A DNA stretch of 64,000 bases from JANLTP01 sp031363055 (GTDB lineage Bacteria; Pseudomonadota; Gammaproteobacteria; Burkholderiales; Burkholderiaceae_E): the NCBI GenBank assembly GCA_031363055.1, contig JANLTP010000095.1, positions 9,779 to 73,778 of the forward strand, read 5' to 3'. Under the pieces are notes generated by a model. It made no database searches. It had not been told where the DNA came from and saw only the letters and a program-made list of their open reading frames with translations. Positions within the stretch are counted from its first letter, which is position 1; the number at the start of each line of letters is the position of its first letter. Shown in pieces: positions 21,501 through 27,488 of this stretch. The translations under genes and the position numbers were made by a program.

Positions 21501-21903
21501 CGGTGGCGACTCGGTCGGCGGCTTTGATCTGGTCCGCGCTCGGCCCGTCATGCCCGTGGCCAATATCGACTGGGCACCCGAGGTTGCACAAGCTAAAACC
21601 TACCATGTTGCTCTGGAGACGGTGCGTATGGGCGGCACGGCAGTCACCGTCGGGCTGATCTTCTACGCGCTCAGAGCCGGTGGCCTGATGGCCGCAATGC
21701 TGACGGCGCTGCCGGCTTGGTCAAGCATTGATCCCTTGGTTATATTGCACAAGGACCGCAAGGATCGCGGCGCCGAGTGGGGTGACGAGGACCTGACCCA
21801 GATCGATGAAGATGAAGCCGCTATGGGCGAGATTCTCGACGTATCCTCGTTGACCGATCCGAACAGCTTTATCCGCCAGGGCGAATATCCCGCGCCGCGC
21901 TGA
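9508..21903 (+). CDS. Giant LEPR/DUF4347 multi-domain surface protein (4131 residues)
   Basis: Domains in order, by approximate residue. The LEPR motif (14-17, then ILYSAD) stands where a signal peptide would be. DUF4347 follows (79-251; SAIHLIGHGD, LLLYGCDIAG). A CSLREA-like SLRQA segment and right-handed beta-helix 1 come next (255-558; NYIGTD repeats), then three GxYxGNG...GFxPExV repeats (666-951) and a cadherin-like domain. LamG 1 is at 1071-1258. A cadherin-like domain is split by DUF2341 plus a second LamG (1310-1644). A second SLREA motif and beta-helix 2 follow (1994-2418). Three FRAWDQ modules sit near 2537, 3098 and 3243. A VCBS domain (2702-2829) and a jelly-roll NGSFE domain (2842-3001) nested in a cadherin follow. 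Two CSPG-like repeats sit at 3395 and 3665. A last cadherin, a Ser/Pro linker and one membrane helix (about 4044-4070) precede a short acidic tail. There is no RTX nonapeptide array. It is probably a cell-surface adhesin or scaffold; ligand unknown. Confidence 0.85.
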   Translation: MSQNRTRRPVCEALEPRILYSADLAPLSANLSAAMSVAAPVWQEASTAQSAPGSQSATASQSASAQRSSEKLAESNTVELAVIDTAVAGAEALITDIERQQQAGRAIIVVEVGTGDDGIEAVSHALANLYAQGNSVSAIHLIGHGDANGTNLGATRIDMAALRSRSLEFANWAPVLTADADLLLYGCDIAGTDAGQFFVKGLAQLTGADVAASDDLTGSARLGGDWTLEYQSGHIEASVAISEPTQQTWHHVLATFTVTNSNDAGAGSLRQAITDANAAGGADVINFNIAGTGVHTINLTAALPTITGALVIDATSDDSFAVNGNAPAIVLNGAGAGSGVSGLSLSASADNVVIRGLVINRFDGWGIEASGTAGDQVDNLTIAGNYIGTDATGLIAAGNNSDGIGLYYVTNSTIGGLTAADRNLIAGNGTTGGYTGGVNVGTGSTNVQIQGNYIGLGADGNTALGNASYGVLLDGGASNNRVGGTAPTSANRIAATSNGAGVEINNIGGASLGNAVLGNSIYGNAGLGIDLGNAGADGVTGNDLTDADSGGNGLLNFPVLRSATTSAGSTTVTGSLSGVAATPFRVEFFSSPAGSGDAEGYGEARVYLGATSVTTDASGRASFAQVLSGVSLATGTLVTATATIDLGAGVYGATSEFAGNILANLSDRMITGSYVGNGVDNRQIAGLGFRPEVVIVLPGDGVAAYLRTSAMLGDASKALTGTTALQANRIQSLSGDGFSVGTNVAVNSAGQTYHWIAFGAGADIDVGSYTGNGSGQTVSMLGFSPELVWALPNSAQSTRWESSLSSSSFDFNTNVFGAAGFTGFTADGFSVDGSAPVNESGTTNYYVAWNQSASYFRLATYTGNGLDDRNIAGVGFEPQIVFTRQTSGTNFVDLKTESTGVNVDATGGFGTFGQTYAGYIQAIQPDGFQVSQDADVNGNGLTYAYFAFQQNDSPLIANTVPGAQATNEDTAKVFSVANGNRIAITDLDAGGANNEITLSVTQGTLTLASTTGLSFTVGDGVSDTSMTLRGTAAAINIALDGLSYSPVANYNGGATLTLMSKDSMLLSLNIDAALAGRYEFSGNANDTGPGGAQNGVLVDNAGFVIDPTRGPVLSLDGSGDYVRVTGTYSNPTEISIGGWVNLTSVVGRGEFISLSDRVHIALDQSGIGVKGSIQIGPGTWFDLASNQYIAATGWHHVMYTYSDTNNLHTLYIDGAVVASAINNNSIYWTGAGDTYFGAHPSNTSFSNALIDDVRIYSRVLSQREITTLAGDLAMTDTDTVAITVIAVNDAPSAVDNVYSVNEDTTLTQSWWNAAWTRQSVITLSGNTFSGATALTDFPVLITLNSSNIDYSLTQNNGQDLRFFDADGTALAYQIDRWNESGDSFVWVRVPQVDTSGTDTITMFYGNAAAVAGEDAATVWGSHYSAVYHLGENGAVIADSSASAFSGTATNGPTSAPGQIGGGQQLDGVDDYINLGSNRSFVDNVSGTTVSAWLNPTSVTGPHAIASTSINNGGVPTGASRVALEQLGSELRIIVRSDDLTTMTVDTVTSPLSIGAWSYVSVSVDAVADTVTVYVNGVQQATTSAGTLPGSLFPNSPSVSTALGASDEGGSGINFAGQLDEVRFARVAHSDAWQKAEYLVMTNGFASVGAPSIGPATSGVLANDSDIDSTRLNAVLVSGPSHASSFVLNADGTFSYTPVANYSGPDLFSYYATDGSMNSGNASVIITVNPINDAPVLTLPEGNKTFNEGAAAVIVDGSATVVDVDFTDFDTGTLTFTLTTNASANDHLELLNTGMGAGQIGVSGANVFYGGTLIGTQAGGIGAVPFSVSLNASADANAIKEVMRNVRFWVAGTAPSTLTRTVDVVLTDGDGGTSAALSKQLSVVAVNDAPVITSDGGGVSASISRAENGTAVTVVSSTDPDGGTALYSILAGGDSAKFTIDSSSGALSFATAPDFEAPTDLGGDNVYDLTVQVDDGAGGFDTQTLAVTVNDVSNALVVTTISDSNDTGMGAAFTAEQLNANRGADNAISLREAILAANNMSGLDTISFNIAGAGVHTITVGATGLPGLVDAVLIDGWSDPNYLGTPVVELNGNNAGSFVSGLTLDAGSSGSTVRGLIINRFTASGIQISNSNNQTLQGNWIGLDSTGSGVSANADNGVFVTLSSGNQIGGNSAAERNVISGNTNRGIYFLDVANSTISGNYVGTDVSGTLDLNGSVADLNQSGIVLSTGSTNNLVGGLAAGERNVVSGNNHFGIEVQFATSQNNLFEGNYIGTTANGMTALGNTSGGFSFWGSGTGNVLGGSIAGAGNLISGNNGIGVLVGNAANAAIIYGNTIGLGADGMTSLGNANQGVLIDSGSTSTLVGGTAAGVGNLLSGNGASGVEIAGASTVGNAVLGNRIFGNGGIGIDLLGGGVTLNDAGDSDSDANDLQNFPVLASVLTNGSQVVLQGQLNSTANSYFRLEFFANASADASGHGEGQTYLGSVNVVTDGAGDASFNTTINTALAGGSAISATATLSNAGYSAFGSSSEFALNHLAVVNSASVLDTVANPRLLDEAENSPAPVGAVGTLVATFVDFAAPSGQLDNVTDADAGALLGIAITAADSSNGTWWYSLNGGGSWQTLGSPSAAASRLLAADPDNRVYFEPTANFSGTIGSALTFRAWDQSTGSDGGSADTSGVLSGGATAFSTATDTAAITITAANVPPTAVADSATALEAGGTANSIAGTDPGGNVLVNDTDPDVGDTQTVIGVVAGTAGSAVGGVASNLAGAFGSINIAANGAYVYTVDNSNPTVQSLRTAADTLNDIFTYTMRDTAGAISTAQITVTLQGANDTPIDIALVGTSTSNLIVNGSFEINTGLANNSSFGAGVTVSGWTAIGSDGIEVWNNFNNAGPPNASDGITRVELDVLGPSVNGIAQNVATNVNQAYVLRFDFSGRAGNTDVMDVYWRSNLIGTITQTVVGWQTYSFTVLGSGGSDELRFMETAARSDSVGELLDNIRLFADEATSISIPEDSPNGSVVGAAIVLDFDGGSGDSATYSLINSAGGRFAIDNTTGIVTVAISALLDFETSSAHAIIVRATDAAGLIFDRNMTINLTNVNEAPLLDNLGSMALTTITEDQINNAGDSVAAIIASAGGDRITDVDAAALEGIAVSAVNNGNGSWEYSINGGTNWFAVGSVTNNSALLLRATDLMRFVPNGQNATAADFSFRAWDQGGGLAGNKVDTTINGGFTAFSTASETAVIAVTAVNDAPLLANTALSLTVAEDAGVPVGAVGVPIASLIGASSDVDVGAVAGVAIIATDVSNGLWYFSTNAGGTWSAIGAVNANASLLLANNAASRLYFAPATNFNGSSFAALTLRAWDQSSGVAGATADTSINGASSSFSSATDTVDVNVTSVDDPPVLLGASLLVNEGQVVTLGLANFAINDPDSASFIYTVSSVNGGYFQLISAAGIPVSTFDSAQLAAAQVQFVDDGDEFAPSFDGSVNDGVTSSNTVSATVNFIPVNDAPTISNLAGDVLNYSEGDGVKVIDQAGAAWVSDVDSPDFNGGSLTVSFVSGSDPAEDVLSIRHQGNGAGQIGVAGANISFGGILIATGSGGTAGAPLVLSLNANASAAAVSALLTNVGFTNTDSADATLGNRLVRFSLTDGDGATSSNYDALVSVTGTDSAPVLTRAMLTIDEGQTRALSTANFAVVDSDSVNFVYSVSLVTGGYFELSSAAGVPITSFTGAQLSSGLVRFVDDGDEFAPAFSVLVNDGTSNSNSLSAVVNYTPVNDTPTDLVRTPAITIAEGSAVGSTAGTVVVLDVDDTSGFVFNLINGAGHFAIDLRSGAITVAGSALPDFALQSSYQIIVRGSDSSGASVDRSFMIQVARNNLVVPTPTTSEVGTPVNAGNSGPGASGSTPVDTSVIAPSGQEEASQSRRVLAAGDPDSGGARKRAVVVQSGIKAASTERLSGSRNAQAAGDESSRADELIVQIINGSGDEISKRTLDRRRLFDLLKFDRMQSGGDSVGGFDLVRARPVMPVANIDWAPEVAQAKTYHVALETVRMGGTAVTVGLIFYALRAGGLMAAMLTALPAWSSIDPLVILHKDRKDRGAEWGDEDLTQIDEDEAAMGEILDVSSLTDPNSFIRQGEYPAPR

Positions 21904-21957
21904 TTAAAGTACGCTGAGTACGCAATATAATTGGCGTGTCAGTTCGTCAAGGTAGCC

Positions 21958-22005
21958 GTCGACCCAGTCGGCGAGGCAGTTGTCGACCTAGTCGTCGAGA
22001 TAGTT
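21958..22005 (+). repeat. 24-bp tandem duplication
   Basis: Two adjoining units (GTCGACC.AGTCG.CGAG.. .AGTT) at 21958-21981 and 21982-22005 differ at four positions. They lie in the 120-base gap between the giant gene and the phosphatase gene, directly before its ribosome-binding site. Confidence 0.85.
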
Positions 22006-22024
22006 CAGCCAGAGGAGCGAGTGT

Positions 22025-22639
22025 TTGTCGATCATTCTTGTCCGTCACGGTGAAACCGTTTTGAATGCGAATCGCGTGTTGCAGTTTCCGGATACGCCGT
22101 TGGGTGAACGCGGTTTGGCGCAGGCGCAGGCGGTAGCCCGGCGTCTGGCGCTGATACGGCCTGCGGCCATTCTGGCCAGCGACATGAGTCGCGCCTGGAT
22201 GACCGCGCAAGCGATCGCCGTCGCAACCGGGCTGCCGATTCACCCGAGCCAGTTGCTGCACGAACGCAGTTTTGGCGATCTGCGCGGTCGACCCTACGAC
22301 GATCTCGATCATGATCCGGTTTCCGCGGAAGAGGGCGCCCGCAATGGCGAATCGATGCCGGTATTTCGTGCGCGGGTCACGCAGGCCTTCGACGAAATGC
22401 TGAAGCTGCGTGCAACGCTGGCCGGTCCCCTGGTGGTGGTATCGCACGGTCTCGTCATCAAGGTCATTCTCGCCGACCTCGTGCTAAGGCCGGCCGGTGT
22501 GGCGACGCCGGAGCGCCTGGGCAACACCTCGATCAGTATTTTTGCGCCGGAACCGCCGTACCGGGTTGGGCTGATTGATTCGACCACGCATCTTGACGAG
22601 GGCAACGCGGACAACAAGTTGGCCGTCGCCGGAGTATGA
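22025..22639 (+). CDS. Histidine phosphatase family protein (phosphoglycerate-mutase-like)
   Basis: A 204-residue member of the histidine phosphatase superfamily. The phospho-acceptor motif is L-V-R-H-G-E at the very start (His8). LQFPDTPLGERGLAQAQAVA is the usual second motif, HERSFGDLRGRPYDD supplies the third, and VVSHGLVIKV carries the second catalytic His. The start is TTG at 22025, chosen because AGGAG at 22012-22016 is well spaced and the RHGE motif follows immediately. No ATG fits. Substrates in this family range from sugar phosphates to alpha-ribazole phosphate, and the sequence does not decide. It is followed by the MaoC pair after a 60-base gap. Confidence 0.85.
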   Translation: MSIILVRHGETVLNANRVLQFPDTPLGERGLAQAQAVARRLALIRPAAILASDMSRAWMTAQAIAVATGLPIHPSQLLHERSFGDLRGRPYDDLDHDPVSAEEGARNGESMPVFRARVTQAFDEMLKLRATLAGPLVVVSHGLVIKVILADLVLRPAGVATPERLGNTSISIFAPEPPYRVGLIDSTTHLDEGNADNKLAVAGV

Positions 22640-22700
22640 TTTCGAGGATTGTTTGGCGATCTTGATTGATAAAAATAACGAACAAAGCGAGGAGTAATTG

Positions 22701-23198
22701 ATGGCGGTGGACCGATTCCCTGTAGAAGCTGGGCACATCATGATGTTCGCGCGTGCGGTCGGTGACGATAACCCGGTCTATCACAGCGCCGAACATGCTC
22801 GCTCAACTGAAGTGGGGCACATCATTGCGCCGCCGACCTTCGTTCAGGCCAGCGCGCAGTTCGATCCTGACTACCACTTACGGCCGAAGGTCGGACAGCC
22901 CTGGTTTGGCTCCGGCAAGACGGCGACTGGTGTGCCACCTTCGGCCAGCGGCGCCAGTACCGGCAGCGGCGGATTGCATGCCGAACAGCATTTTGAGTAT
23001 CACCGCCATCCGCAGCCCGGCGATATACTTTCGGCAACGCGCAAGCCCGGCAAGACCTGGGAGCGCGACAGTCCGCGTGCCGGCAAGCTCAGTTTCAGCG
23101 AGTCGATCATCGAGTATCGGGATCAGCAAGGTGAGCTAGTCATCACGGCGCGCAGTGTTGGCGTACGCACCGAGCGACCGGTTGAGCAGTCGAAATAG
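22701..23198 (+). CDS. MaoC-like dehydratase, N-terminal-domain type (FAS1-like)
   Basis: A 165-residue hot-dog-fold protein. ATG at 22701 has GGAG (22691-22694) ahead of it. It begins VEAGHIMMFARAVGDDNPVY and continues APPTFVQASAQFDPDY, typical of the non-catalytic half of two-part (R)-specific enoyl-CoA hydratases, in which an N-terminal MaoC-like subunit pairs with a catalytic MaoC subunit. The next gene starts ten bases downstream and supplies the catalytic motif, so the two very likely form a heteromer that hydrates trans-2-enoyl-CoA. The chain-length preference is unknown. The acyl-CoA synthetase remnant that converges on this pair would have fed it. Confidence 0.8.
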   Translation: MAVDRFPVEAGHIMMFARAVGDDNPVYHSAEHARSTEVGHIIAPPTFVQASAQFDPDYHLRPKVGQPWFGSGKTATGVPPSASGASTGSGGLHAEQHFEYHRHPQPGDILSATRKPGKTWERDSPRAGKLSFSESIIEYRDQQGELVITARSVGVRTERPVEQSK

Positions 23199-23208
23199 GG
23201 AAACGTAG

Positions 23209-23631
23209 ATGGCACTGAAGGCAAGTCAGATCAAGGTCGGTGACAGCCATAGCGAGCGCGTCGTCGAGGACCTCAAACGGACCCAGATTGTGATGTACGC
23301 GGGCGCCAGCGGCGACTACAACCCGCTGCACAGCGACGAGCTGTACACGCAAGAGATTGCAGGATATCCGACGGTATTTGCGCACGGCATGTTGACCATG
23401 GGCATGACCGCCCGCATGCTGACCAATTTTGTCGGTGATGGTCGCCTGACGCGCTACGGTGTGCGTTTCACCCATCAGGTCTGGCCCGGCGATACGCTGG
23501 ACGCCACCGCCACCATCGAGTTAATTTGTGACGAAGCCGGCAAACGTTACGTTGAACTGGCGGTATCCACCAAAAATCAGAATGGTGTCGAAGTGATCAA
23601 GGGAAGTGCTTGCGCCCTGATTGATCCCTGA
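23209..23631 (+). CDS. MaoC family (R)-specific enoyl-CoA hydratase, catalytic half
   Basis: A 140-residue hot-dog protein with the hydratase-2 motif GDYNPLHSDELY, giving Asp36 and His41 as the likely catalytic pair. FAHGMLTMGM and RFTHQVWPGDTL are also typical. It lies ten bases after the FAS1-like partner, in the same operon, with GGGAAACG ahead of the ATG. Together the two genes match the paired hydratase architecture in which only this subunit carries catalytic residues. The reaction is reversible hydration of trans-2-enoyl-CoA to (R)-3-hydroxyacyl-CoA, feeding beta-oxidation or polyhydroxyalkanoate precursors. Confidence 0.85.
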   Translation: MALKASQIKVGDSHSERVVEDLKRTQIVMYAGASGDYNPLHSDELYTQEIAGYPTVFAHGMLTMGMTARMLTNFVGDGRLTRYGVRFTHQVWPGDTLDATATIELICDEAGKRYVELAVSTKNQNGVEVIKGSACALIDP

Positions 23632-23637
23632 CATTAT

Positions 23638-25099
23638 TCACGCGACCTTGCGATCACGCCCGGTCCAATACGGTTCACGCAGAATTCGCTTGAGCAGTTT
23701 GCCGGATGGAATGCGCGGCAATGCAGCCACGAAGTCAACCGACTTCGGACATTTGTAGCTGGCCAGCCGATCTCGGCAGTAGGCGATGAGATCCTGCTCA
23801 GCCAAAGTCTGCCCGGCCCGCAACACCACACAGGCCTTGACCGACTCGCCCCAACGATCGTCGGGCACACCGATGACGGCGGCTTCGAGCAGATCAGGAT
23901 GATTGAGCAGCACATTTTCGATCTCGGCCGGATAGATGTTTTCTCCGCCTGAGATCACCATGTCCTTGACCCGATCCTGGATGTAGATGTAGCCGTCGCG
24001 AAGGCAGCCAGCGTCACCGGTGCGATACCAATTTGCACCTTCGGTTCGGCCTTCCGGAAACGCTGCGCGCGTCGCCTCGGGATTGTTGAAGTAGCCGTTC
24101 ATGAACGTATCCGAATGTGCCCAGATTTCGCCAGTCTGTCCGTCCTCCAGTTGCTTGCCGGTGGCCGGATCGACAATGCGTACGTCGAAGCCGTGAGCAA
24201 CCTTGCCGGCCGAACGCAGAAGACCTGCGCGCGGCCCGTCAGGATCATGGTCTTCGGGCGGCAGAATCGAGAAGCTGCCGCCAATTTCGGTCATGCCATA
24301 GACCTGGTAGAACTCGCATCCGAATACCTTCATGGCCTTGACGAGCACGGCCTCAGCGATCGGCGAGCCACCGTAATTGATGGCTCTCAGCGAAGTGAAA
24401 TCGGCTCGCTCGACGTCGGGTACTGCGAGCAGAAACTGAATCATCGCCGGCACCAGAAACGTATGCGTGATCCGGTGTTTGGCGAACGCCTGTACGATGG
24501 TCGCCGGGACGAATTCCAGATAACACACCGATATGCCGCCTTCGAACATCGTCGACAGCATGTTGACCATGCCTGAGACATGAAAGTTCGGCAAGGCATT
24601 GAGCATCACGAAGTTCGGTGATTCGGTGTAACCGAACAAAGGACCGATCTTGTGGCACTGCGTAGTCAGCGAATAGTGCGACAGCTCCACCGACTTCGGT
24701 AGACCGGTGGTGCCGGAAGAATTCAACTGCAATACCGTTTCGTGCACGGAGGGTTCATAGCCGGTGTCGAGATCGGCAAGGCTGGCGCGCCAACTCGCGA
24801 GCGAGGAGTCGGCGTCGCTCGAGTCGGTCAACTTTCGCGATGTGACCCGTGGCGCCTTGATTTTCTGCAACATGCCCGTCAATCCGACGTCAGTCACCAG
24901 AAATTTGGCTTGACTCTGATTGACGACACATTCGAGCTCGGGTGCGGCCAGGCGCCATTCGATTCGAGGCCGAATGAATGTCTGCAAAAGTCCAGGAGCG
25001 TTCGAGCGTCACAAAAGCCAGAGCGTCTGGCGTATGCGCGGCCCGGACCCTGATGAGGTTGCTTAGCGTTGGTTTTGTGGCGATCGCAGGGTCGCGCAT
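23638..25099 (-). pseudogene. Acyl-CoA synthetase (AMP-binding), internally deleted and out of frame
   Basis: The long 3' frame encodes a convincing ANL-family acyl-CoA synthetase. It has the phosphate loop NSSGTTGLPKS, YGMTEIGGS, YRTGD, GGENIYPAEIE and the C-terminal lysine in PSGKLLKR. The N-terminus is in another frame (from ATG 25099: MRDPAIATKPTLSNLIRVRA ... SWTFADIHSASNR). Between SNR and WRLAAPELE the family normally has about 45 residues (VANAL...KINAVMVAVN). These are missing here, and the two parts meet near 24955-24968 with a frame change. The ATP site is intact but the fatty-acyl pocket is incomplete, and no single frame spans the gene, so I call it broken. It is convergent with the MaoC pair. 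Confidence 0.78.
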
Positions 25100-25261
25100 G
25101 GGTTTGTCTCGCTCCGTTGTCAAGCCGAAAGTCTAAACCGGTCGCACTCGCCGCTTGCGCCTTGATGAAACGAATTCATGGAACGCTCCAGGATGTCGTT
25201 TTGAAATGAGCTTATCATTGCCCGTGCCCTGACGCGAAACTACTATCGAACGAAAATCTGT

Positions 25262-25708
25262 ATGGTCACTTTTATCCGAATTGCTTTCGCGGCAGTCCTT
25301 GCGCTGACGCCCATCCTCGTACTGGCGCAGGCTTACCCGTCCCGGCCGGTCAAGCTCATCGTGCCGTTTCCGCCTGGTGGCGGCACCGACATTGGCACGC
25401 ACGCGATCAACATCAGTCTTTATAAAAAACTGCCGTACGATCCGGTTAGGGATTTCGCGCCGATCAATCAGGTCGCCGGCTTGCCGTTGTTCGTGCTGGT
25501 GCATCCGTCGGGAACTGCACCCGCAATCATCAACAAGATCAGCGCCGACGTAGTTCGAATCATCAATCTGCCCGACGTGAAAGAGCGTTTGCTCGCGCAG
25601 GGCGCCGAGCCGATTGGCTCCCGGCCCGAGCAATTCGCCGCCGTGCTGGCGAACGATATCGCCAAGTATGCGAAGGTGATCAAGGCGTCGGGTGTACCGC
25701 TCGAGTGA
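25262..25708 (+). pseudogene. Bug/TctC solute-binding protein with two in-frame internal deletions
   Basis: A 148-residue remnant of a Bug-family periplasmic receptor; the family is normally about 320 residues, as in the intact copy at 43590. The signal peptide (residues 1-23) and YPSRPVKLIVPFPPGGGTDI are normal. The sequence then jumps to GTHAINISLYKKLPYDPVRD, skipping about 50 residues, and from LFVLVHPS to GTAPAIINKISADVVRI, skipping about 130. Both joints keep frame, so the ORF looks intact although the ligand-binding cleft is mostly gone. The C-terminal RPEQFAAVLANDIAKYAKVI is normal. It ends 12 bases before the monooxygenase gene and shares its direction, so it may once have delivered that enzyme's substrate. 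Confidence 0.82.
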
Positions 25709-25720
25709 CAGGAGGCTGAC

Positions 25721-27487
25721 ATGACGATGCAATCAATGCCTGAGAATCAGCAGGTTCAAGTGAGTCAAGAGTCGCGCTTCGATGTGGTCATTGTCGGCGC
25801 CGGTTTTGCTGGCCTGTATATGTTGCATAGTCTGCGCGGGCTGGGTTTGCGGGTGTGCGTCTATGAGGCCGGTGGTGGTGTCGGTGGCACCTGGTATTGG
25901 AATCGTTATCCGGGTGCGCGCTGCGATGTCGAGAGCCTGCAGTATTCCTATTCGTTCTCGGAGGCGCTTGATCAGGAGTGGAGTTGGACGGAAAAGTATT
26001 CGCCGCAGTCCGAAATCCTCGCCTATGCCAACCATGTGGCCGATCGCTTTGATCTGCGACGCGACATTCGTTTCGACACCCGTGTCAGCGCGGCGACGTT
26101 CGATGAACATGCGAATCGCTGGCTGATCGAAACCGAACCGGGCGAGCGCGCCAGTGCGCAGTTTTTGATCATGGCGGTGGGTTGCCTGTCGGCTGCAAAC
26201 AAGCCACCGTTCGAAGGCCTCGATGATTTTCAAGGGCCGATTTATCACACCGGTGAGTGGCCACATTCAGAGGTCGACTTCACCGGTCTTCGCGTTGGCG
26301 TGATTGGTACGGGGTCATCAGCGATTCAGTCGATTCCGATCATCGCGCGGCAGGCTGCCGCGCTGACCGTATTTCAGCGCACGCCCAATTATTCGGTACC
26401 CGCCTGGAATTCGAAGATCACGCCCGAGGTCGAGCGTGCCGCCAAGGCCGACTATCCGGCGCTACGCGCCAGGGCGCGCTCGCGGCCGACCGGATTTTAT
26501 TTTCCGTTCAACCTGCAGTCGGCACTGTCGGTATCGGCGGCTGAACGCGAGCGGCAGTATGAAGAAAGTTGGGCGCGTGGCGGCTTGCCTTTCCTGGGTT
26601 CATATGGTGACCTGTTGTTCGAAAAAGAGGCGAACGACACCATCGCCGAGTTCGCGCGCCGAAAAATTCGAGACATCGTCAAGGATGAGCAAACCGCCAA
26701 GTTACTCTGTCCGGACAACCTGCTGGGTTGCAAGCGACTGTGCGTCGATACTGGCTATTACGAAACCTTCAACCTGTCGCATGTCAAGCTGGTCGATGTA
26801 TCAAGCCGGCCGATCGAGCGATTCACGCGGCAGGGCATCGTTGCGAACGGTATCGAGTACGCGCTCGATGCGGTCGTTTGCGCCACTGGTTTCGCCGCCA
26901 TGACCGGCTCGTTCGATCGCATTCGAATCACCGGGCGCAGCGGGGTGACCTTGACTGAAAAATGGCGGGCCGGACCGCGCACCTATCTGGGCCTGGCATC
27001 GGCTGGATTCCCGAACATGTTTGTGATCGCAGGCCCGGGCAGTCCGTCCGTGCTGGCCAGCATGATCCAGGCGAGTGAACAGCATGTCGATTGGATCGCC
27101 GATTGCATTGCCCATCTGCGCGATGTCGGTGCGCAGTCCATTGAAGCGCTTCTGCCGTTCGAAAATGATTGGGTCGAACATGTCAATGAAGTCTCCAAGG
27201 TATCACTGCGCTCGAGCTGCAGCTCCTGGTACGTTGGCGCCAATGTTCCCGGCCGACCGCGGGTGTTCATGCCCTATATCGGTGGCTTTCCGGTGTACGT
27301 CAATCGCTGCAGTGAAGTGATGAGCAATGGCTATGAGGGCTTCGTACTCGACGGCGTGAATCAAAACCCTGCAACCAATGAACGGGCGCAGCCGAAGGTG
27401 CGCTTGACCGAGCGCTGGCGAGTACCGCTGGATATGGATGTCATTTCACCGGCGATGCTGGCCGCGAGACGCGTACCGGTGGTCTGA
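25721..27487 (+). CDS. Flavin-containing monooxygenase, Baeyer-Villiger type
   Basis: A complete 588-residue class B flavoprotein monooxygenase. The FAD site is GAGFAG at residues 26-31, followed by GGGVGGTWYWNRYPGARCD. The Baeyer-Villiger fingerprint FxGxxxHTxxWP is present (starting at Phe170: F-Q-G-P-I-Y-H-T-G-E-W-P). The NADPH loop is VIGTGSSAIQ. This family inserts oxygen next to a carbonyl (cyclohexanone, phenylacetone or steroid-like ketones), using FAD and NADPH. AGGAGG at 25710-25715 supports the ATG. The serine hydrolase that converges on it just downstream could act on the ester or lactone product, a pairing often seen in ketone degradation, although the strands are opposite. Confidence 0.88.
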   Translation: MTMQSMPENQQVQVSQESRFDVVIVGAGFAGLYMLHSLRGLGLRVCVYEAGGGVGGTWYWNRYPGARCDVESLQYSYSFSEALDQEWSWTEKYSPQSEILAYANHVADRFDLRRDIRFDTRVSAATFDEHANRWLIETEPGERASAQFLIMAVGCLSAANKPPFEGLDDFQGPIYHTGEWPHSEVDFTGLRVGVIGTGSSAIQSIPIIARQAAALTVFQRTPNYSVPAWNSKITPEVERAAKADYPALRARARSRPTGFYFPFNLQSALSVSAAERERQYEESWARGGLPFLGSYGDLLFEKEANDTIAEFARRKIRDIVKDEQTAKLLCPDNLLGCKRLCVDTGYYETFNLSHVKLVDVSSRPIERFTRQGIVANGIEYALDAVVCATGFAAMTGSFDRIRITGRSGVTLTEKWRAGPRTYLGLASAGFPNMFVIAGPGSPSVLASMIQASEQHVDWIADCIAHLRDVGAQSIEALLPFENDWVEHVNEVSKVSLRSSCSSWYVGANVPGRPRVFMPYIGGFPVYVNRCSEVMSNGYEGFVLDGVNQNPATNERAQPKVRLTERWRVPLDMDVISPAMLAARRVPVV

Positions 27488-27488
27488 T

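Noticed and set aside
10500..21600. Long antisense open frames within the giant gene (for example 13402-14013, 15643-16275, 17395-18273 on the minus strand)
   Set aside because: They mirror the Gly/Asn/Asp-rich repeats of the sense strand, have no start signals and no family-like sequence.
9508..21903. RTX adhesin with type I secretion
   Set aside because: No GGxGxDxLx repeats, no C-terminal type I signal and no transporter genes nearby.
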